DNA of 64,000 nt from Isoetes taiwanensis. Taxonomy: Eukaryota > Streptophyta > Lycopodiopsida > Isoetales > Isoetaceae. The translations under genes were made by a program, and so were the position numbers. The DNA lies in contig JAJEKV010000135.1 of the NCBI GenBank assembly GCA_021234155.1, positions 124,001 through 188,000 on the forward strand, read 5' to 3'. The stretch's first letter is position 1. Every line of letters begins with the position of its first letter. Of the stretch, positions 12,690-25,600 are shown in pieces. The notes under the pieces are model-generated. The model did not search any database and was not told the origin of the DNA. It saw only the letters and a list, made by a program, of their open reading frames with translations.

Positions 12690-15600
12690 CCTACGGCCCA
12701 CAATCTCGACTTCGAGTTTGAATATGTATGTCTCTAACCTTGGACAATATGAGTGTGGGAGGGGTTGAAGCATAATAGATATGTATACCCCCTGCTAGAT
12801 CATTACAACCTTTGCAATCTAAAGTATACGTCCTCAAGCATTATATATCAATATATAAGATCATGAACTAAGTCAATCATGCATTTCCATTGAGGATCAC
12901 ATGTAAGAATGATATGAAAAGCCAGGTAGAAAATCTATATGAACATGACAACTTGGTAAATGATGTTGTTTGCATGTTGCACAATTTACAGCGTATTAGG
13001 ATTGAACATGAACATGATGTTAATTTGCACATTGTGCTTTTGATTTGCAGATCATGCAAATCAGTGCTCTCAAAAATTTGTCACAATCCAATATTTTAGA
13101 ATATGAAATACGGAGGCTCGAACCTCTACTAAAATAACTCAATGTCCTTATAAGGCTACTTTAACCAATATACCCAGTGAGCTTTATTTTCTATCTTGAA
13201 TCTATGTTTTTTTTATAACAACTCATTCAATTGTTTTAGAGATATATGGTTTATGGTTTGAGGAATTGTTATTTTTACATCCATATCAAATCTCCCTGGA
13301 ACCCCCTGTTATTGTGCTACATATTTAACTAGTTGTTGACTCCAATCTACAAGAATCTAGATTTTACAATTCACGTTTGCAAACTCTGTTGGATCTAGAT
13401 CATTGTTGGGAGCAAAATCACAAGTTTATGAAAGAAATGTAAATACATATCCATGATTATAAACATGCATACTGAAATTTTGCAATAGATATGAGACAAC
13501 GATCAGACAGTAGATCGATGAAACACTTCTAGGGCTTAACACTTGGAAACCAATAGAGACTCAATAATGGAAACTCACAATAAATACTTACTAAAACGGT
13601 GCCCGCAATGCCGTGGGTACTACCCAAGGATGTGGAATGCTTCGGGTACATTCTGAGATGTGAAATGTGTACTGGCATTATTTGAGGATGTAAATGCACT
13701 TAGAGTAATGGATCTTGCAGTCGCATTGGAAGGTTGAAGACGGAATGCTACATAGAAGGCTAAGAGAACACATATTGCCTTTCAAATGTGCACACGACCA
13801 AAATAGAAATATATTGACAACTTATGCAAAACAGAAATTCTAAACATATATATTCAGTGTACACATAGATACAAAGTATTTATAGGATAAGATAGAGATA
13901 GTATCCCCGCAAGAGCTTGAAATTGATAATCCGCTACAAACATGTGCCTGACCAAGCTTGGTGTAATCCAAAAATTTGCAAGTGGGATAGAAAGTTGTAA
14001 TTGTAATCATGTCCATAGATATAATGTAGTGGCGTTCGAAGGCTAGATCGAGGGCCCATTGAGTGGTGAAGAAGGATAAATGATGCAGTTTCTAAGTGGC
14101 AGGAGTTGGTGCCTAGAGTTGATGCGCCTCCTTTTCTATCTTTTATTGAACACAAAAAGAAATTTCATTGCATAAATGTTTCATGAAACGGACCATGGCA
14201 AACCTTAGGATTTAAACTTCAGGCAATTGTGGTGAGTGTTCCATTTTTTGTTTTATGTAGATCATGGTAATCATGTGATGTTCAATTGTTTGGCAGTACA
14301 ATGAATAAATCATGGAAAATAAGGGATTCTTAATGTCTTAGACATGGTAGATGACACAAACATAGCAATATGCCCTCATGGTTGTCACAGCTTACTTAAG
14401 TTGCCTACATTAAAATATGTTCATTAAGATAATGTGTTCTACACATTTAAATTAAATCAAATTCCATATTTATTAAGACAAAAGGACATGCAACACTATC
14501 AAGGGTGATATATACTTGAATTCTATTCATATATCTGCAAACACTTAACATATGCTTATATGGAGACATTGATCATCAGAATTTGGCAAACATCTTGTAT
14601 ATTAACATGACGCATAGTTTTATCCCTCCCAATGCACGACACAAACAGCCGTACAGCCATCCTGCAGACAAATCCAAACACCACCATGAAACCCATCACC
14701 GCACAATATTTCCCTCAACAAACACGCCTAATAAATCCCCACTTTTCCTCTTCCACCGCCTCCACGTTAGCCTAATGTCTCCGGGTTATGGCGACATGGC
14801 TTGCAGCAGGAGCCATACCTATTCTACTCATGATTTGACTCAAATATTCACTGCTTTTATCACAACCGAAGAGTTGGGTTCGTGAGGGTTCAGCTTTCCT
14901 GTGCCTGTGGTAAGGAGCGTGGTAGAGTCAAGTGTACGACACAGTGCTTGCTTCTCAACTTGTCGGCGATGCCAATACAACATGCTTCATGAACTACCAT
15001 AAATAATCTAGAATTTACCTTAGAAGTGGAGTCCAGCCCTTCTTCCAACCTCCTTTAAGCCCATGTTTTGTGAAGCAAAAAAGCTCCAGCCTACTCAAAA
15101 CTCTAAAGGCCAAAATCTTAAAGAAATCTAACCCCATGGAGCGCTCAATCCCTGTGCTTGAATCGAAAGTTGCTATTTGCTTCATCTCCAAACAAATTCC
15201 CATTAACGCTGCTTTAGCTCATGTCTACCCTAGATCCCGCCGCAAAGATGCCAAGAAACCCACCTACTCAAACACAAACACACACCATCTACCCACAACC
15301 AGAATGACTCCCCACCACAACAAGCAAGATGATGGAACCAAACTCCACAAAACATGAACCATGTCTTTATTCCAAATTCTTAAATTTCAGAAAGAACTTC
15401 AAACTTTGCATCAAAATCCATGCATTACTTTGACAGCTTTTAATCTCTGTTTCAACAATGGGCATCAAAAAGTGGGGTGGAAGGCTATACCTTGTAGTCC
15501 CTTAGAGTCCTCTTAGGTCCCTCCAAACATTCCATTATCTGGGTCTCTAGCACACCGGCAACTTGACAACCTATATATGGTGGATAAATGTGCAACATTC

Positions 15601-17430
15601 ATTAAAAATTCATCCTAGATTACAATAAACTTGTCCTGCACTGCACTCCAGAGTTTTTCTCCTTTGTTATATTAAAATACCGCATCAAGAACTTCTCTCT
15701 CCCCGATTGTAATCACCGGGTTAAGATCATGCCTAAAGCCAAGAATTATTGGGTAAAATGATGAAGACTTGAGTCAAGAATAAAACTACATAAACTACAA
15801 TGCATTTAGACATTCAGTTACCATACCTTTTCAAGAAATGATTTGTTGTTGTAGATTGACATAGAGAAGGCTGGCCTTTCAAGAATAGAGAGTTACCAAG
15901 ATGATGCACTAATCCTGTACAAATAATAAATTAAGCAGTTCATGGAATGCCATGTGATGGACACATGATTAATAAAATAACATCATGCAAAAGCATAGAA
16001 AGGAGCTTATAGCGTATGGGAGTACCTTCTAAAAGTCGCCATATATCAAGAAGGCCATAAAAAGTGCATTTATCTGGTTATGAACACTCTATATTAAGCA
16101 AAAATATAAGGATCGTGGTAAAGAAGAAGATGCTTGCATATTGAACAATGTCTTGATGCATTGGACTTCAAGAAAAAAGGATCGATATACTTTATCGCAT
16201 CGCATTTATAAGCAACTTACTTATAGACTCTGGGCCTGGTTTCAGCAGATAAGTACAGCCAAAGACCATGTTTGAAGAAGGTGGCCGAGAACGTACAGAA
16301 GAAGAACTCTACCTTGAGGCCACTTCAAAGATGTATACCCGTGAGAACTGCGGAGGGAAAGCCTTTAAAATGCCACTTCAAAGTTCAAAATAAAAATAAA
16401 AATTGTACACCGACAACAATTGTGTCAAAAATTGTTTCATATTAAGAGTTAAAGCCTTCAAGCTTGGTTGTTGCAACCAAGCTCAAAGAACTCAAGCACG
16501 ATTTTTGGAATCTCTCGGGATGCCAAGGAAGAAAACAAATGGGTTACTCGAACTTAAAAACAAATGGGTTACCCCGAATGGAGCTATATTATGCCTTCAA
16601 CTTTCCTTTTACACCCAATCCCAACGTAACGTAGGCATCAATATCTCTACTACATCGTGATTACCGCAACTTCCCCAAATCGTCCTCTCCTTTCCCGAAA
16701 ATAAAACGCATTCTCGGGTAGTAGCAGACGCCCAAACACAATGCGCTTTGCGCCTTTGGGGTTCCAAATTTTCTTTCCCGGATCGGGCTTTCCTCGGTCA
16801 ATGCAGCCAGGTAGGATTGAAAAGTAGAGGAACTTGATTCAAATTGGTAATGAATGCCCCCAACCGAACCTGACTAACTTGCAACCGACGATTGATTGTG
16901 GGGAACTCCAGGCCCCGTAAGTGGACTCCATTGGAGAGGGAACGCCGCATGGGCGCTCTCAAGACAAAATCAATCTCATTTTAAAAGAAGATTATATTGA
17001 ACCTTCAATACAATGGTATTTAATGCTCGAGATCTGAGTCTCCAACTAATCATCCTCTATCCCCTGACATCTCCGTTATTGTTCCATAAATCCACTGCGC
17101 AAACCTTACTTAGCTATCAATTCTGTTTGTAAGAAGCAATAAGAGAAAAGTGGGGTTAATCCTGGGGAGAACTAAGTGGGTAGACCATTACCTTAACCTG
17201 AGGTGAATAATCACATAAAACATCTTCATAATATTTATTATGATTCAGGGATGATCAATCCCTTACCCCAGTTCACACGTATATTGTTCTAGACATGATT
17301 TATACGTCCACATACCAATCACCTGGTATGCATATTGCCACCACCCAGCCTCTTCGCATTGTAAATCTACTAGCAAGGTGTTCTTTTCATACATATTCAT
17401 CTTCCGTGAACAAGCTTTGCTTCATTGTCC
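12690..17430. other. AT-rich intergenic sequence
   Basis: No gene recognised. Longer ORFs (14583-14885, 15070-15357, 16403-16660 on plus) have no known domain and biased, low-information composition. Near 14200, 'ccttaggatttaaacttcaggca' resembles 'cccttaggatttgaactttaggca' near 62030, suggesting a shared dispersed repeat. Near 16541-16575, 'aacaaatgggttac' occurs twice. Confidence 0.4.
16461..16483. repeat. Perfect 10-bp inverted repeat with 3-nt loop
   Basis: agcttggttg, loop ttg, caaccaagct. It would form a short, perfectly paired hairpin. No adjacent gene or T-run gives it a clear role. Confidence 0.9.
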
Positions 17431-17439
17431 GTAACAAGC

Positions 17440-17905
17440 TGAAGCATAGCATCAATTCGCACGGGTCCCACAAAGCACGGATTGAGACTAGGTAGATGGG
17501 AGCGCCGCGAATTGCCGGTAGTGAGACTATGCCTCAAGTGCCGCCATGTTATTGAAGATGAAAGCCATACTCTTCTGAGTTGCCCCGCTTTTGCTATAGT
17601 CCTAATCATTTTTGACCTTAGCATTCCATTCTCCACGCCTTCCATAACTGAGCACCATCTCAGGTAATACACTGCACATACATACTGAGGCTCGGATGAA
17701 CATCGGCCACTCATCGTAGGCCTCAGAGTCATTATTCGCATTGTCTAGTATCATCATTACCGCAGTTGTTTTTCCCTTGAAAACCTTTCGAGGCATGGGT
17801 TTTTTAATCCTAGTAGTAATGATTGTACTAGCCCATTGTATGGGTCCCATGACCTATTGGTCTCCGTGGACGTTAAAAAATCTATTCTATTCTATTCTAT
17901 TCTTT
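17440..17905 (+). mobile_element. LINE 3' part: zinc-binding tail, 3' UTR, (TATTC)n
   Basis: The plus-strand frame from about 17476 reads LRLGRWERRELP, then a Cys-x2-Cys pair, then EDESHTLLSCPAF. This is the C-terminal zinc-binding (zf-RVT) domain that follows the reverse transcriptase in many plant LINEs (pattern C-x2-C ... EDE-x-H ... C). After it come about 300 bp of non-coding sequence, the terminal motif 'tctccgtggacgttaaaa' at 17861, and a TATTC run at 17881-17903. The RT is absent, so this copy is 5'-truncated. It is the best match to the 3' ends at 9.8 and 34.9 kb. Confidence 0.85.
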
Positions 17906-17909
17906 AATA

Positions 17910-18390
17910 TATCATTATATTTACAAACACAATCACAAAGAAGCAATAACGAAATAAACATGCAAGCTTTTCAACTAACTATATCAAAACATCGGCAGAT
18001 CCTAAGATCATCAACCAAACGCCCCTAAATCCAAACTCCAACATTCCACCACCCACCAAAGGATCTTCCATGTGCATTGTTCTTTGATCCCTATCCACCT
18101 TTTCTGTGCTATCTCCTTAACTGTAAGGAGGTTACGAGAAGTATCACTCCAATTCTGAAACTAGACTCGAATGCTTTCCAGAAAGGTAAAGATCGCTCCA
18201 TTCCGATATATGAATTTAGCTCTTTTTTATACCATCTGCCTTTTTTTAATTTGAACATGGATATCTCAACATGAGGGTATGGTTGAAAACTGGATAATCG
18301 GGGAAGGGGACTTGAACATGATGCATATGTGGGACTGTAAAGTACGACAGAATCCGCAGCGTGAGGGAGGAGCATTCATGGCTCTCTCTT
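17910..18390. other. Spacer between two LINE copies
   Basis: No recognised coding or repeat signal. It separates the microsatellite end of the 17.4-17.9 kb LINE from the truncated start of the next LINE. Confidence 0.4.
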
Positions 18391-18394
18391 ATAA

Positions 18395-20520
18395 ATATTG
18401 TGGGTCTCTCCTTGGTACCTCCCCCTACATTCTTCTGGTCTAACAAACAAAATGGTTAGGAAAGGGTATACTGCTTGCTGGACAGATTCTACATGGCCAA
18501 CAAAATGGCAAGCGGATAAGTGTTATGTGGAGGGTGATCTTGCATTCTCGCATTCGGGTCATGCCCCACAAAATATGGTCTTGGAAGACATCCCTACTTC
18601 AAGGAAAGCAAATAATGTCCCTTTCATCTTGGATCGTTGTGTAATGATGTGACTGCCCTTCCCTCCATGAAAGCTTGGGTCCATAAGCTCAATGCCATGG
18701 AGGTTTGGATAAAAATTTGGGGCAAGAAAAGAGCCTTGAATTTTAAGAGAGAAAAAGAGTAGGTCTACAATGAACTTAGGGAAGTCAAACAATATCTATT
18801 TGATGGCCCGTTTAATCAACCTATGCACTCCTGGGAAGAAGAGCTCGAAGGCAAACCTAAAGCAATTGAAGAGGAAGAAGCAAAGGGAGCGGCGATACAT
18901 CCTAAAACAAAATGGTATGCCAAACTTGACCATGAAAACTCCAAGTGTTTTTCCTGAATGGCTGGAACTAGGCTATAACCGAAAACAGTATTACATCTAT
19001 TAAAGACAAGTTACGTATCGTTCGACAACTGACTAAAATCAAAGCTTTTAAAAGCGAAGATTTAACCCAATTCAAGGGAAGAGTAGCTACATCATATAGA
19101 AGGTAAATTTCTACCGAATATAAAGGTGGACTCGACTATGGAGGTCATCGGTGCCGATAATCAAACCTCGCATTGAACTTCCGGTTTTAATGATGAAATC
19201 TACAAGACACTATGTTCTTTGGCTTCAGTGGCAACCGGTCTTGATGGGTTCCCTCCCCGGTTCTTTTGCTGAATTTTGGGACATATTGGGCCCTAACTTT
19301 AGGGGTGCCCGGGCCACGATGCTACATCCATCTCGAAGCGCTGTTGTTCATCACTGGTGCTCAAAGTCCCAAGACCCCAAGCTCTTTTGGTGAATGAAGA
19401 CCTATAGCATTGACCAACGCCTCTATAAAGTAATGAAAGTCCTTACAGCTTTATCAGGCCCATTCCGAAAGCAGATCATTGGCAAGGAGCAAATCAGCTT
19501 CTTCTTCTAGATAGGTACATCCTAGATAATTACCTAGTCGCTGAGAGGGGTTGCAGAATCGAGCAGGTGTCGAAAGGCACTGTGTGCTCATCAAGATGGA
19601 TTTTAGAAAGCATATGATTCTCTCAAATGGGGCTTATCGGGCGTAATGACCTATATATGGGATTTAATCACCCATCAATACCTACAGTATGAATAGACTC
19701 CACTTCTGGCTACCACTGGAGAACCCTCCGCCCTTTTGATTTCAGGAAAGGACAGATTGGGCAAGTGTCCCCTTGCCCCCATCTATTTCTTATCATGGCT
19801 ACGTGCTTACCAAAGATGGTGAACCTCGTGATCTCTCAAGGTATGCTACATGGCCTCGACTTTTCCCTCATCAAGATAACAAGCCCAATATCATGCAAGA
19901 TACAGATGATACCTTATATTCCTCCGACGATGATGACAGCTTCCAGTCCTTTTCGTGAAATCCTTCTTTGCCTTTGAGGTCATATCGTAAATTGGGTTAA
20001 ATTCAAACAAGTGGTTCTATCATGTGGGCCCTAGAATCGACATATTGACCGTGTTAGAGCCTTAGGATTCTAATTATAGAAGCAGTGAGACGATGAAAAT
20101 CTGGGCTCCCACTTTCCCTCATCGATAGTCTTTAAGGGATAGTGGTCCCCCATTGGACCGCCTCCCAAAGAAGTTGGGTTGGCCTTTACGGCCAGCGCTT
20201 GTTGTATAGGGGATCTAGTCGTTGTGGCTAACGCCGCCCTCACCGCCTTCTCATGCTTATTTTTTATCGGGCGAGCAGGGCGCAAATGGGAGTTTATAAC
20301 TCCATCCGTGCCCATTATCGTGAAATTGACCGGGTGGTTTGGCAATGTGGCTTGGTTCCAGCTCAGAGAGACAAAAAGGAAGGTGGTTTGGGCTATAAGG
20401 ACTCTTCCTCAAGCTCGCTCAACCGCCAAATTTGTATGGTGAGTTCTACATGGAGATACTCGCCTTTTAAAATACCAAATCAATGTAAGCTCAAAGGTAA
20501 TAAAATACTAGAATCCAGCT
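18395..20520 (+). mobile_element. Decayed LINE ORF2: endonuclease end + reverse transcriptase
   Basis: The plus strand, across many frameshifts, encodes ORF2 pieces in canonical order. The C-terminal end of an AP-type endonuclease is at about 18395-18620 (TFFWSNKQNG, VYCLLDRFYMANK). A linker with EEEEAKGAAI and W...D.ENSK.FF follows at 18830-18960. The start of the RT has GLDGFPPRFF and EFWDILGP at 19225-19300. KEQISFF and YILDN are at 19480-19540. RT motif A resembles DF-KAYDSLKWG at 19600-19640. A degraded catalytic block reading TDDTLY is near 19910. The thumb has DKKEGGLGYKD near 20370-20410. No 3' tail is visible because the copia block begins directly after it. Endonuclease N-terminus and ORF1 are missing. 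Confidence 0.85.
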
Positions 20521-20599
20521 TTTAACTGCTATAATACTCTTTGCCCCACCAATTTAGCAGCTATATCTTCTTCACAACTTCTGTTACCTCGGTATCTTT

Positions 20600-20828
20600 C
20601 ACCTTCTTTTGGAGTTTCTGAATCAGGAAAAGAATACGATGATGCATTCTTGTTCCTTACCCGCCATTGTCTCCGCTCCACTTGTTCAAAGATCTCCTGT
20701 AATATACATCCACAAGCCTTCTACTTCCAATACCTCTTTGATTTTCTCCTTCCATACTTGAAATCCCCATGTACCCTTAAAAACATCCACAGCACTTAGC
20801 AATGACGCTCCTAGTCTGGTAGACATCT
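20600..20828 (-). pseudogene. Copia gag N-terminal fragment
   Basis: Just after the primer-binding site the minus strand encodes FKGTWGFQVWKEKIKEVLE followed by GLWMYITGD. This matches the start of copia gag (pattern L-G-NY--WK--I---L---LW--I-GD). The zinc knuckle and the rest of gag are missing; the LINE at 18.4-20.5 kb abuts the break. Confidence 0.8.
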
Positions 20829-20840
20829 GCTCTGATACCA
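20829..20840 (-). other. Copia primer-binding site (initiator tRNA-Met)
   Basis: The minus strand reads TGGTATCAGAGC, the standard copia minus-strand primer-binding site complementary to the initiator tRNA-Met. It directly follows the LTR end and precedes the gag start. Confidence 0.9.
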
Positions 20841-20842
20841 AA

Positions 20843-21379
20843 TGAAATTTTGCACTAGTTAATTTGTAAAATTTCTAGCTAGCAATATGAACTATTGGAT
20901 GTTAAATATCATGAAATAAGGGAACTTCAAAAAAACCACAAATATTCATCTATTCAAAGACAATTGAACAGGTATTGTTCATTTGAATATTGAACTGAAG
21001 AAAAACATCCCGATAGCCCAAGCTTGCTATCGTATAACAGCTTCCAAGGATCTCATTATGATCTGTATGCTCATTTTGTTATTTTATAGGGCCGGAACCG
21101 GCCTCTTAGGCCTCAATCCAGCCGCTCAGGAGCTTCAGCATAAGATTTAACTTGGTTTAGAAACATATCTTATATTTGAATGATACTTGGCTCCAACTTA
21201 TAAGACCGCCATCATATTTCCAAATATGATAACTGAAATAATAACCATTGGATATTTTAATATAACCTTTATCCCCCTCATTAAAAATGTTTCAAGTCAT
21301 CATCACATCTCTGAAGCAAAAGGATCACACAATATGTCTCTGATATAGTTCTCTGATAGATATATGATATATTCCATCA
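20843..21379 (-). repeat. Copia LTR, ~537 bp, TG...CA
   Basis: The boundaries are defined from both sides on the minus strand. A polypurine tract reading gaaagggga lies just upstream, and the LTR begins TGATGGAATATATC. It ends in CA, is followed by TT, and then by the primer-binding site. Only one copy was seen in the window. LTRs of plant copia elements are usually about 150-700 bp, so the length is normal. Confidence 0.75.
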
Positions 21380-21399
21380 TTCCCCTTTCATGCAAATTT

Positions 21400-22010
21400 C
21401 TAATTTGTGCAGGCTTGTAGTCTCCAAGCTCCCAATTTATGCTTGAACTTGAAACTTCTTTATTTCGACAAAATTTTTGGTCAATACATCTTAACCTATT
21501 CTTGAGTAGAGATGTGTCTAACCGTTATGACTCCTTTTTGCCACCATTTTTATGAAATGCACAATTCAATGTGCTTTGTTCTTTTTTGATGTAGTAATGT
21601 GATTCTAAGTTATAGCTATACGTACCTTAAACTATCTAAGTATAGAACCTGGAAGATATTTGAGATACCTTAAGCTCATGTAATGCTGCCTACCGATACT
21701 ATTTCGCTTGTTATTATAGTGGCATTTGTATTCACGAGACATTGCTACACTTGATTGCTTCTTGCTTTTCCAAGCAACCGTAGAATTCAATTTGGGCATT
21801 AAGAAAAATCCAGATGTGGATTTTTTTGGTGTCTATATCATCAGCTTCAGCCAAAGACAAAGATACCCCTCGTTAGTATTAGATCCCGCCACCGCTGCCT
21901 GAATGTGAGGCCATGCTCTTTTGTAAGTTTAAGATATCTCGACTTTTTGCTATGATCCAATGCCATGTCCGTGATTGTTGCAGACAAGCAAATGCAATAT
22001 CTAATCTTTA
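21400..22010 (-). pseudogene. Copia RNase H fragment
   Basis: Minus-strand translation gives DIDTKKSTSGFF near 21860-21800, then TVAWKSKKQSSVAMS, and after a degenerate stretch KRTKHIELC near 21570, HISTQE near 21520 and LGAWRLQ near 21430. These are the landmarks of copia RNase H (D-RKSTSG, W-SKKQ-VA-S, RTKHIE, STKEQ, LG). Several frameshifts are present and the upstream RT is essentially lost. Confidence 0.85.
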
Positions 22011-22109
22011 ACAATTTGAAACTTAACAACAAGCATCCCATTAATTCCTATATGAACATTTGCCATGTTTACAACTTCTCACCGATTCTTAGGGTCAGTG
22101 GTCACCGAT

Positions 22110-22600
22110 AGTTTCAAATTTGTACTATTGGTGTTCTAGCTATGTTACACCAAAGATATGAAATCGCTTCAACACACCTTCGAGCAAGTTGCTTGTTTGA
22201 GTGATTTGCAAGAGATTTTTGATCTTTTCTCAGGTATCCCATACCAAACTTCTTCTTTCCTATATCTCGTCATCTTATACTTGCTAGTTAGTATGATCTT
22301 GCAATGCTCCAACATTTCAACATTGGAGAATATTATCAACAACATAATGCCGTAATGCAAATTTTTTTGAAAGACTCATTAACTAATATTAATCTAGAAT
22401 AAATACAAGACGAAATGAGCATAGGGTGCTCCTGCTCACACCGTAGCCAGCACCCACTATCTATGACTCAAGCCACAACCGCCGTAGTGTCTGGCTACAA
22501 TGTGGAGGGTTCTTTTCCCAAATACCGCTTTTGAACTCCTGCCTCGAGGGGACGCTAAGTAAGATAGCGCTTTATACCTCAATCAAGGGACTAAAGCCTT
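22110..22600. other. Junction between copia and LINE remnants
   Basis: Probably the degenerate RT end of the copia element (22110-22360) and the 3' UTR of the minus-strand LINE (22370-22600). Neither can be shown by a motif. No microsatellite tail of the kind seen on other LINE ends was found here. Confidence 0.3.
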
Positions 22601-25600
22601 CAGCCTACCCTCGCATCTCGAACACCTTCATAAGCCAGTTTCCAAATGAGCCACAACAAACGTGCTTTACATATAAATGAAAGGCCAAACTCGGGTTGAT
22701 CACCTGTATGTGGTAGCGCCCCCTTAAAGAACTCCTCTTGACTACTGAAATGAAAGATATGAAAGAGGCGCTGACCCACCGCCATGCCTACCGGATATCT
22801 CAACAGAGAAACATGCAAGGTTCCAGTAGTCCTGCCACGTGCACCACACATAGGGATACAAGTCACATCCGCTGGATTGATCATGTGATCCACGGTTCAC
22901 GCCAAAGAACGGCACACCGCTACAAAGAATACCGGTCTTTGGGAGGCGCAGATTGGGTTCCATACCCATTCCTATATAGGCCCAATCATCCCCTGTGCAC
23001 CAAGACTCCACCCATCCTAAGGAGGCACCATCTTGAATTGCCAAAAGCCCATAATGTGATTTCAATGCAAATTTGAGGGATCTACTTTCTGTGGGATGAC
23101 ACTTCCACACACGCCTGGCATGAGGGTGTACGCAGCATTAGCCACCCACCCGTGATAGCAATAATCCCGCTTGAAGCCGAAATCGTGGCGCCAGTGGTGC
23201 CACCATTCATACCAGTCCGCCACCGCGAATACCCTACACCGCTACCCATCAAGGCCAACTCGGGATCAACGGAGTCGCCAACCACGCGGGTCCAAGCGAT
23301 TCACCAAGGCGTATGCCTCCAACCTAATGCACCGGTGGCTAATTGAAAACAATGATGGACTCGCCCCGCCGCAAGAGCCCTCTTCCGTAAATGGAGGCAT
23401 GAGCATACCGGCCCTCTATATCCACGCAACAACGTTTCACTGAGCCGCTTTATTATTAGACGCTTGTGGAAAACTACTTCCAGTGAGTAAATGACCGGGT
23501 GAAGCAAGACCATGCCCTGAGCCGAGCCGCATTCTCAAGAATGGCAAAGACAAACTTGGATAAGAGGACCTGCCATGAAGCCGCAGAGGCTCTAAGAAGC
23601 CGAAGGTCCACTCCGCGTGCCTCTTTAAAGCACGACTTCCACCGTGCCACCTTCACTTAATCACTCTTCCTCATTGCCTTCCCATACGGGTTACTTAACC
23701 ATAGAGGAGATCTCCGTGACCTGTTTCCGGGCTGTGGATGATAGAAGCCATATAAATAGGAGTCGAACATAGGACGGATTCTCACACAAAGACTCGCCAA
23801 CCATGGATAGCTTCCTTTCCACCAATTGGTAGATGCCAGCCCCAACGTAATGTTCTTCCCAATACCGACGAAATGTCGATGCCGAACGAATACCCAAAGC
23901 TCCAGAGCACGTGTCCCCGCTGGGCCGCTATGGAATACACACCACAGCATGGGATCACCGCTATAATGCCGAAAGCACTTCGCCCAATCTGGCGAGGTGC
24001 CGCATGCGGAAAATGGATTCAAAGAATATTCTCAGAGCCAATGCATTCCCCTCATCACCCAGAAGAGTAACGAATCATCAGTCGCATCAACCGCCAATCA
24101 CGCATCCGCCTCCCGCCATCCTCTCCACCACACCGCCCACCGCTGAAGTCAAACAACCCAGAGAGACTCCGCCACAATGGTGAAGAGAAGGGTTTCAGCG
24201 GCACCTTATGGCGGAACTCCACGCCCCACCCTAAATATCTGGAGATGACTCTCGCCATGACACAGAGGGTGGCTCGTGGATACTAAGAGCTTCATAGCTA
24301 CCGCCAAAGGCCCTCCCCACACCTCGTGTTGCTAACATCATCCTTTTCAAGAACGCCCACCACTATCATATGCCTTTGGCAAATCCACTCTTCAAATACA
24401 CAATTGGCCGCTTCCTCGTTTCACAAGTGCTCAAGAATGCCCCTCAATGCCGCTGCCACATTGCCGAATCTACTCTTCTCGGAAATGAAGCTCGACTGCG
24501 ATGGGACTAGTCTTTCAAGACAATCTCAGCTGCCAGTGTTTTCGCAGAATAATTTTGTACATTGGCATAAGGGTGATAAGCCAATCGGGAAATGATTGCC
24601 TTCACTTTTGTATCAACGATGTACTGTTGAGCTCTATAGTCTACCGCCGCCTGGCAGTCTTGATAGTCTCAGAAATGGTGTCCCCTACCCAATCCCAATA
24701 TTCTGGAAGAACTCCTCACCTAATGCCATCCGCACTGTGCACTTGTGAGGGCCAAGGCATGCACAAGCCTCCCTCAAACTCCCCGCCAGAGGGCCGCAAC
24801 ATCCGCCCTTCCCACACCTTGCATGACACTCCCATCGGTGTTCACCTCTTCCATCACGCCTGTAGGGTATCTCTTTTCCCCGAAGAACCGAGAATTGTCA
24901 AAAGTTTCCGCTGATGTCCACCAATTCGTGATACCACCATCACCATGACATAGAGCCGCATACTTCTTCTCGTCAAGAACATAATGGTGAATTAGCAAGT
25001 GTCCCTCCCCAGAACTGTTAATCCCCTGCCACTCCTTTTTGCATGAGCAGCTCCTCCTCGGATTCATCTCGGCCGTAATGTAGCGCCAGGTAACTCATTC
25101 TCCCGCACCCTCGCCGCACCTGGGCCAGACCTGTCTTCCACCCGCGATAACGCCAACACCTCCCTCTGCCTCCTCGGGACTGCCCCACCACTCGGCAATG
25201 CCTTTGATCTCTCATGCATACTGCAGACTCATTCCCGCCGCATCCCTAACTTATCCCGAAGGTGCTAAACCAAACTGCTGGTATCCCTTAATGTAGAAAT
25301 CAGCATCCTTCGTGGTAGGCGGTATTTAACTTGAATACGCTGCGCTTCTGGCTCAATAAGTAGTCAGCCCCTCGAGATTAACTGAGGAAAATGGTCGGGA
25401 GATCAAGTAGACAAATGTTCGTCTGCTGCAGCCGGAAGCTCGTCCACAAGTAGGGTTAGTGAGAAAGATTCGCCGTGAGCCGAAGCGTATGCTCCGATCA
25501 ATTTCGCCCACCGGATATACCACGTAAATGAAGAGTCGCTTCACCGTCAGCTGTGATGCATGAGTCCAAAGAAGATACTCCACCGGGCAGCTCGCCAAAC

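Larger units (their letters stand above)
20565..22110 (-). mobile_element. Ty1/copia remnant: RNase H, LTR, PBS, gag
   Basis: On the minus strand, in order of transcription: RNase H pieces (22010-21420), a polypurine tract (gaaagggga), a complete LTR (20843-21379), a primer-binding site (20829-20840), and the first part of gag (20828-20600). In a normal copia element gag follows the 5' LTR and RNase H precedes the 3' LTR. Here one LTR serves both sides. Protease, integrase and most of the RT were not found. The block sits between a plus-strand LINE and a minus-strand LINE. Confidence 0.85.

Noticed and set aside
16461-16483. Perfect hairpin as a microRNA precursor
   Set aside because: A 10-bp stem is far too short for a plant microRNA precursor.
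24870-24910. VNTDGSV peptide on the minus strand, like the start of an RNase H domain
   Set aside because: It lies between endonuclease and RT of the 22.6-26.15 kb LINE, where RNase H would be out of order, and no later RNase H motif follows.
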